The notes beneath the pieces were generated by a model. It made no database searches. It saw only the letters and a program-made list of their open reading frames with translations, and had not been told where the DNA came from. A stretch of DNA of 64,000 nucleotides from Conchocele bisecta (taxonomy: Eukaryota; Mollusca; Bivalvia; Lucinida; Thyasiridae). Position numbers and translations under genes: made by a program. Location of the stretch: NCBI GenBank assembly GCA_029237695.1, contig CM055266.1:13409805-13473804 (forward strand). Direction: 5' to 3'. Numbering within the stretch: the stretch's first letter is position 1; every line of letters starts with the position of its first letter. Positions 59,901 through 64,000 of the stretch are shown piece by piece.

Positions 59901-61640
59901 TTTCAGGTTACGCATTTAAGTAGTATAAATAATTTAAAAACGTCATGCCTCATTTGCATATGAAAATAGCCTGATACCACCGCGCGTCACTATCAGTAAA
60001 ATAAATATGTATAGCGGCCACTCGTTATCTTTATAACTGGTGGAATAGTGGCACAATTATACATTTATTTAATTCCTATAAAGAACATTGTGTGCCTAGT
60101 GAGTGGGCATGTACCTTTAATAACACTATATAATACAGTGGAGTCTCTCTAAACCGGACACCCTGTGTGTTCCCCAGGGTGTCCGGATTAGAGAGACTCC
60201 GCTGTAATGATCAGGGCATGGTTGCTCAAAACTTCTGTTAGCTTAACAGACTGTTAAATCCTTAACATTGTTAAGGATTTAACAGTATGTTAAGCTAACA
60301 AATGTTTTGAGCAACCGGGCCCTGGCATGTGGGCACCGCAAAGCAGGTATATGTGGTTAGCGATCATGAACAGACGTTATCAACGACGAGAGATGACGAT
60401 AAACACATACAATTAAGAGGACATGGATTGTATAGGTGTCAGGTTTAGAGAGGTTCTACTGTATGTATATCAAGAAAGATTCAAACGCACATTAGTAGCC
60501 GATTTCACCAACATTGCAAAGTATACTTTTCTAGCAAAGTATACTTTGAGGGAGCAATCATTTATTTTTCCTGAAATGCATTATTTCATATAGAACTAAC
60601 TACTGCATATATTTGATGATTAAAAGTATGCAGAAGTATTATACTGAATTTATTACACTATCACAGCCAAATTGTCTGTGATAATGTAATATATTCAGTA
60701 TAATAAAAATTAATAAATTTGTCCTAAAATTAAAAATTTCTCTCTCAAAGTATACTTTGCTAGAAAAGTATGCTTCGCAATGTTGGTGAAATATGCTACT
60801 GTTATTTGATGTTGCATTACGTTATTCAATTGACAAATGGAAGCTTGGGATTTGTGACAAAATGGCCACTAAAAAAACAATTACACCACCCACCTGTTGT
60901 TGTATTGTACGTTACGTAATTCGTACAGCAGGATACAAGTGGGTGGGGTAATTTAGGCTTTTAATGAACAATTTATTTTGCCACAGGTCCTTGTCTTGTG
61001 ATTTAAATGAAGCAAAACGCAATAAAAGGTCATGGATATGGAAGGGTGGGTGGCCCGGGTATGGTGTTCGAGCCAATTCCCACCTTTTAATATAAGCCGA
61101 ATGAATGAAGGGTGGGTGAGTTGTGGTGTTTGGTGTAAGGAGGAAGTGTGACCTAGGTTCGCATAATATACGTATCCAAGTACGTTTGATGTCTTTGTTT
61201 GTTTATCGGTGTTTAACAGCCTATCAACAGCTAAGGTCATTTAATGCCTGGCCAACGGGTTCGATCCCGTATTTAACCTGCTGCATTGGGGGAAAATCGA
61301 CATACGCAGGTATTTATCAGTAATCGTTTATCAAACAACGGGGTGTTGGTCGATTTATTGAAAACCAATAAATAAACTGACACATACAAATACTGTACAT
61401 ACATTTGACCTTTCTAGGTATCACAGTCTAAGATAACACAATTCCTAATATTAACTTACCCAATCCGGGGAACACGAAGTTTAGCACGCAGCATATAACC
61501 GCCATGGGCATCGGCATGGCGGGCACCGCCACCCGCTCCGACTTGCCTTTATACTCGCCTGATCCATCACCAGATCCCTTCCCAGATCCTTTCCCGACCC
61601 CTAGCCCCTTTCCGTCACCAGATCCACTTCCTTTACCCAT
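56643..61640 (-). CDS. Spec3-like: SPEC3/Stum-family membrane protein, three exons
   Basis: The joined exons 61,640-61,460, 58,383-58,198 and 56,905-56,643 total 630 nt (209 residues plus stop). Both introns are phase 1 with GT/AG ends, and the split codons restore Gly61 and Ser123. Residues 1-37 are Gly/Ser/Lys/Asp-rich. A hydrophobic core follows: AMPMPMAVICCVLNFVFPGL, then FSNFCCARNEDMDTGSRMGS and LQLLTTLLCFIGWGWSCVWG. The tail (about 124-209) is Gln/Pro/Tyr-rich and ends in a PPPY motif (203-206). The PMPMAV...FPGLG, CCARNEDM and LQLL...GWxWSxxWG signatures are those of SPEC3/Stum proteins. In that family sea-urchin SPEC3 is linked to ciliated ectoderm and fly Stum to mechanosensory neurons. 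PPxY suggests WW-domain binding; this is inference. A further 5' non-coding exon is possible. Confidence 0.88.
56949..57124. mobile_element. Foldback MITE beside the exon 3 acceptor
   Basis: The arms CAGTTATTTCATGGTCATTC... and ...GAATGACCATGACATAACTG pair over ~75 bp, with a CTGAGGCCGAAGGCCGAT loop. In the gene's orientation it ends ~43 nt before the splice acceptor of exon 3. Confidence 0.88.
57429..57527. mobile_element. 47-bp-arm hairpin MITE in intron 2
   Basis: TAGTTGCGAACGGTAACACT and ACTCTCGTACCGTCCGTA are matched by the inverse at 57,481-57,527 with about four mismatches. The loop is ~5-7 nt. Confidence 0.88.
57595..57830. mobile_element. Short relative of the 4.9-kb element
   Basis: Its right end AGCAAAACGTAGAACAGACA and the inverted CATTAAACACATTAAATCT / AGATGTGTCTAATGG subterminal pair match the ends at 2,632 and 7,514. 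The centre is AT-rich. A plausible internal-deletion MITE of the same family. Confidence 0.75.
58081..58128. repeat. Clam-type hairpin next to the exon 2 donor
   Basis: GTAGAGCCTGATCAGACTGC pairs with GCAGGCTGATCTGGGTCTAC. The repeat's flanks (CCCCATTTCGCGAGTCACAG) reach within a few tens of bases of the splice donor at 58,197. Confidence 0.85.
58198..58383 (-). CDS. Spec3-like: SPEC3-like exon 2 (membrane core)
   Basis: The acceptor TTACCTTGCAG is followed by GTACG, and the donor T|GTAAGA follows ATGAGC. The 186-nt exon encodes TMVAGFSNFCCARNEDMDTG, SRMGSCCVSVGIGCLQLLTT and LLCFIGWGWSCVWGVFFIGM. The Cys-rich pair, the NEDM acidic turn and the Trp-rich helix are the most diagnostic part of the gene. 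Frames extending past the splice borders (to 58,034 and 58,528) are intronic read-through. Confidence 0.88.
58430..59645. other. Intron 1, mostly unremarkable
   Basis: An AAC trinucleotide run lies at 58,455-58,472. A CAATTAAACCACTTTACACA terminus lies at 59,125 (compare 21,715-21,975). A-rich tracts lie near 59,590-59,630. No further exon matching the protein family was seen. Confidence 0.5.
59646..60120 (+). mobile_element. Intact 475-bp TTAA MITE in intron 1
   Basis: Ends TTAAAGGTACATGCCCACTC and GAGTGGGCATGTACCTTTAA, with TTAA at both edges. No transposase frame. It is the reference copy for the interrupted one at 54,895-55,728. Confidence 0.88.
60136..60461 (+). mobile_element. pogo/Tigger-like MITE, 326 bp, with nested hairpin
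   Basis: CAGTGGAGTCTCTCTAAACC at the left and GTTTAGAGAGGTTCTACTG at the right, each bordered by TA. The left end carries the same doubled-terminus palindrome as its relatives. The extra length over 221 bp comes from a second hairpin (60,220-60,316; GGTTGCTCAAAAC / GTTTTGAGCAACC ends). Confidence 0.85.
60504..60792. mobile_element. 289-bp MITE with ~53-bp inverted termini
   Basis: ATTTCACCAACATTGCAAAG with CTAGCAAAGTATACTTTGAG at the left, and the inverse at the right. The terminus itself contains an internal AAGTATACTT palindrome used twice. Confidence 0.88.
61195..61300 (-). repeat. 5'-truncated SINE copy in intron 1
   Basis: TTTGTTTGTTTATCGGTGTT through AACCTGCTGCATTGGGGG matches the tail-side third of the SINE. 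Loss of the far end is typical of truncated reverse transcription. It lies ~160 nt from the exon 1 donor. Confidence 0.8.
61460..61640 (-). CDS. Spec3-like: SPEC3-like exon 1 (N-terminus)
   Basis: ATG at 61,640; 60 codons plus one base, then the donor G|GTAAGT at 61,459. It encodes a Gly/Ser/Lys/Asp low-complexity start, EYKGKSERVAVP, and the first hydrophobic segment ending FPGL(G). The low-complexity part is made of GSGDGKG-type repeats. This ATG was chosen because it opens the only frame that joins exon 2 in phase. Confidence 0.85.
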
Positions 61641-61750
61641 GATTCAGTTGTGTAGCTATGTTATGTTTGTACATATTGAGTGCTTAACAAGTTTGTGGTA
61701 TTCGTGTTTGGTACAGAGTTTAAAGGAATAGAACACCGTCCTTTGCGACC

Positions 61751-61810
61751 AGTGTAGTCCCATATCAGACTGCGCGGAAGCATCCGCGCAGTCTGATATG
61801 GGACTACACT
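61751..61810. repeat. Perfect 28-bp-arm palindrome upstream of the gene
   Basis: AGTGTAGTCCCATATCAGAC...GCGGA is exactly inverted after the loop AGCA. It is the most perfect clam-type hairpin in the window and lies ~110 bp upstream of the start codon. Confidence 0.92.
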
Positions 61811-62300
61811 GATCGACAGTGGATCAGTCGTTAATTAATCATTCGTCTAACGGACATATTTGATTTTGGTCAGGAGTTACACTGGTCAATAGCCCAGTTG
61901 AACGCAGTTCGTCATGTGCAGGTGAAACGATCGGTCGATAGAAAATCGTGCATAGTATGAAATGTGTAGAAAGTTGATAAGATTCATTGAATATTTGCTT
62001 ATACTGCGTCGATTGATTTCAAATGTTCAATACTGACCTGGAATGCATTTATTGATCAATACTACATATGTGGCTGCGATTCGAGAAATGGGTCTTATGC
62101 GATTTTAGTCCTATGTAGCTCCTGATCAAATAGCACAATCACGTGGCCTGATAATCATTTATATTGCTTGTTAGAAGCATGACGAATGTTACATTGATGG
62201 AATGGCCAAAAGCGCAGATACTGATCAGACTGTGCGGAAGCACAGGCTGATCTGGATCCACACTGGTCGGGGGAAACACATAAGCCCCATTTCACCCATC
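61811..62300. repeat. Clam-type hairpin repeat
   Basis: The hairpin core at 62,223-62,252 (GATCAGACTGTGC / GCACAGGCTGATC) is followed by CACACTGGTCG and CATAAGCCCCATTTCACCCA. Modules in 62,100-62,190 are inverted relatives of 53,390-53,450. Confidence 0.75.
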
Positions 62301-62304
62301 ACGG

Positions 62305-62520
62305 CCATGCGAGTTTGTACCTTCGGACGTCTGCGTAATTTCATTTAACACAATTTACAGTATTTTTCATACATAAAATCAAAAGTTTAACACAATTTTG
62401 AGACCATGTACTCTGAAACTCTCTTCAACTTTTGACGCCATTTACGGAAAATATTGTAAATTTTGTAAACGTATTTCATGAAATTACGCAGATGTCCGAA
62501 GGTACAAAAATCACATGGCG
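62305..62520. repeat. Inverted repeat pair
   Basis: GTTTGTACCTTCGGACGTCT at 62,313 is inverted at 62,483-62,505 (CAGATGTCCGAAGGTACAAA). Shorter direct relatives follow to 62,650 (CCATGCGATTTTGTACCTCA; TTTACGGAAAATAT). Confidence 0.75.
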
Positions 62521-62881
62521 TGTCTCATATGGGACCAGCCATGCGATTTTGTACCTCAGAAGCTGTTCAACTTTCATGAAAAACATTTCCAGAAACGGTG
62601 ATATTTTCTGTAAATTACCTTTCGACCTAATTTACGGAAAATATCGTATATTCTGTGTATATTTATCATGTGATCTCGCACATGTATCTTCTTAGGCACG
62701 TGTCACGTGTGTTGTCGCATTATAACACTATTTATTTTTATATTACGTAGCTGTGTGGAAATATGAAATGAGCACTGCTCTAGTGTTGCCGCTCTTATCG
62801 CATCGACTGTTTCCGCCGATATTGATTTCGAAATTTATATTTGTTTTCAACAATGAAGTTGATGACATAACATTTAAAGCT

Positions 62882-63158
62882 CATATGTACGGAGCCCCGC
62901 AGGGGACGTCGACTTATTTTTTGTATTAATTCGTTCCCACGAAATAACAATTCGTTCCCACGGAACGAATTGTTATATCGCGGGAACGAATTGTTAATTC
63001 GAGGGAACGAATTGTTAATTCGAGGGAACGAATTGTTAATTCGTGTGAACGAATTGTTATATCGAGGGAGCGAATTGTTAAATTGAGGAAACGAATTGTT
63101 ATTTCGTGGGAACGAATTAAAAAAAAAACCATGTCCCCTGTGGGGCTCCGTACATATG
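62882..63158. mobile_element. Intact MITE with inverted 21-bp units
   Basis: Termini CATATGTACGGAGCCCCGCA / TGGGGCTCCGTACATATG. The interior is two forward and about seven reverse copies of AACAATTCGTTCCCACGAA-type units. The 128-codon minus frame (repeated INNSFPR) is a product of this repeat. Confidence 0.85.
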
Positions 63159-63357
63159 TATATAAATAGCAGACTACACACTCAGCAGTCTAAGAGTTTA
63201 AAGCGTTGTTAAACTCGTGTTTCTTTAGTTGTTGTATTATCTGGGTGAACGAGCGTCACTGTGATAAACAGACAATGCGATCAACAAGAATTGCCAACAT
63301 ATGAGTGACAAATCACTGTAAAAAGAGTTTCACATTTTCGCACTATTTTGCATCGTA

Positions 63358-63645
63358 TTTTATCCCGTCAACACAGTGCGTATGTGCCGTGAAACAAGGT
63401 GCCGTGAAACATTTTTGATATCCTGTCAATACGATATAATCACTGCGTATGAATATGTGCGGTGGCTGGGATTTTTTTTTTTGCATTTTAAAGCCATTAG
63501 TAGGTGTTGACGGGATAAATATAATAGTAAATCGGGCGCGGCTCGGAAACGGGATGTGCTCGGCAGAGCCTCGCCCATCCAGTTTCCTAAGCCTTGCCAG
63601 ATAGTTTTCCCATTCACGGCACTAACCTACTATTCTATATATATT
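63358..63645 (+). mobile_element. Second copy of the TTTATCCCGTCAA element
   Basis: Matches 55,251-55,519 throughout (GTGCCGTGAAACAAGGTGCC; CGGGATGTGCTCGGCAGAGC; CCCATTCACGGCACTAACCT), with an extra ~45 bp near 63,440 and loss of one arm of the inner palindrome. 63,646-64,000 shows no recognisable feature. Confidence 0.85.
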
Positions 63646-64000
63646 AGTAGGCACCATAGTTCCATGCTATGAATGGCAACAATAGTATTACATGACTGAA
63701 CTAGCCTCTGGTCGCACACTGAACGAGCCAGTTATCATGTCCCGCCACATATGTGCATTCTATAAATCAAAGGACTGAAAGTCCTGAAATCCTTCGCAGT
63801 ACGTGCTTGTGTAGGACACATATACTAAGAATTCATTTTTGGAAAGTACATTGTAGTCTTAAGAATTGGCACCAGGAGGGATGCGGAACTTTGCGGAATA
63901 GATGTATTGCGGCTTGTCAGTAGTTGAGACAGCAACTATTCAAATGGTCAGCTACATACAAGTTTCACTTGCTCAATAATGTCACGACTATATATACTCA

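Noticed and set aside
62795..63181. 128-codon minus-strand frame with INNSFPR repeats
   Set aside because: It is translation of the 21-bp MITE units. The repeat structure explains it fully.

Overview
The window is AT-rich eukaryotic DNA, almost certainly from a bivalve mollusc. The evidence is spliced coding sequence, dense SINEs, MITEs and satellites, and a dispersed hairpin built around GATCAGACTGCGCGGATGCG that I associate from memory with heterodont clams. The species cannot be fixed from the sequence. There is no operon-like gene layout. Most of the 64 kb is nested mobile-element and tandem-repeat DNA, and most long open frames are accidental frames through repeats or N runs. Layout: 0-14 kb holds a 4.9-kb element with terminal inverted repeats (2.63-7.51 kb, itself carrying inner 0.5-kb inverted repeats, a hAT-like MITE, a SINE and minisatellites) and a six-copy ~187-bp array (9.6-10.7 kb). 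A pair of ~320-bp inverted repeats brackets 13.62-16.96 kb. A ~9-kb segment (A, 15,836-24,912) recurs in direct orientation as B (30,540-38,324), starting exactly at a 500-N gap and lacking ~1.5 kb. Each copy carries a frameshifted DDE integrase pseudogene, a 0.93-kb foldback MITE and, on the opposite strand, a PIN/FEN-like nuclease fragment. Segment A ends at a ~48-copy, 73-bp satellite whose monomer is itself an imperfect palindrome (25.04-28.54 kb). 38-48 kb holds more SINEs, TTAA-flanked foldback elements, degenerate tandem repeats and a LINE reverse-transcriptase tail with a triplicated zinc-knuckle segment. A second 500-N gap lies at 48.4-48.9 kb. 49-56 kb is a field of palindromic MITEs, several nested in each other. 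The one convincing host gene is on the minus strand from 61,640 down to 56,643. Three exons with matching phases and GT/AG borders encode a 209-residue SPEC3/Stum-family membrane protein with a Gly/Ser/Lys-rich start, a hydrophobic core and a proline-rich tail ending near PPPY. Its introns and 5' flank are filled with hairpin MITEs. A SINE family is repeatedly visible with 11-14-bp target-site duplications at five of its copies, and every copy found lies in the same orientation. The integrase and nuclease remnants are mobile-element debris; the membrane-protein gene is the only sequence I would call a working gene.
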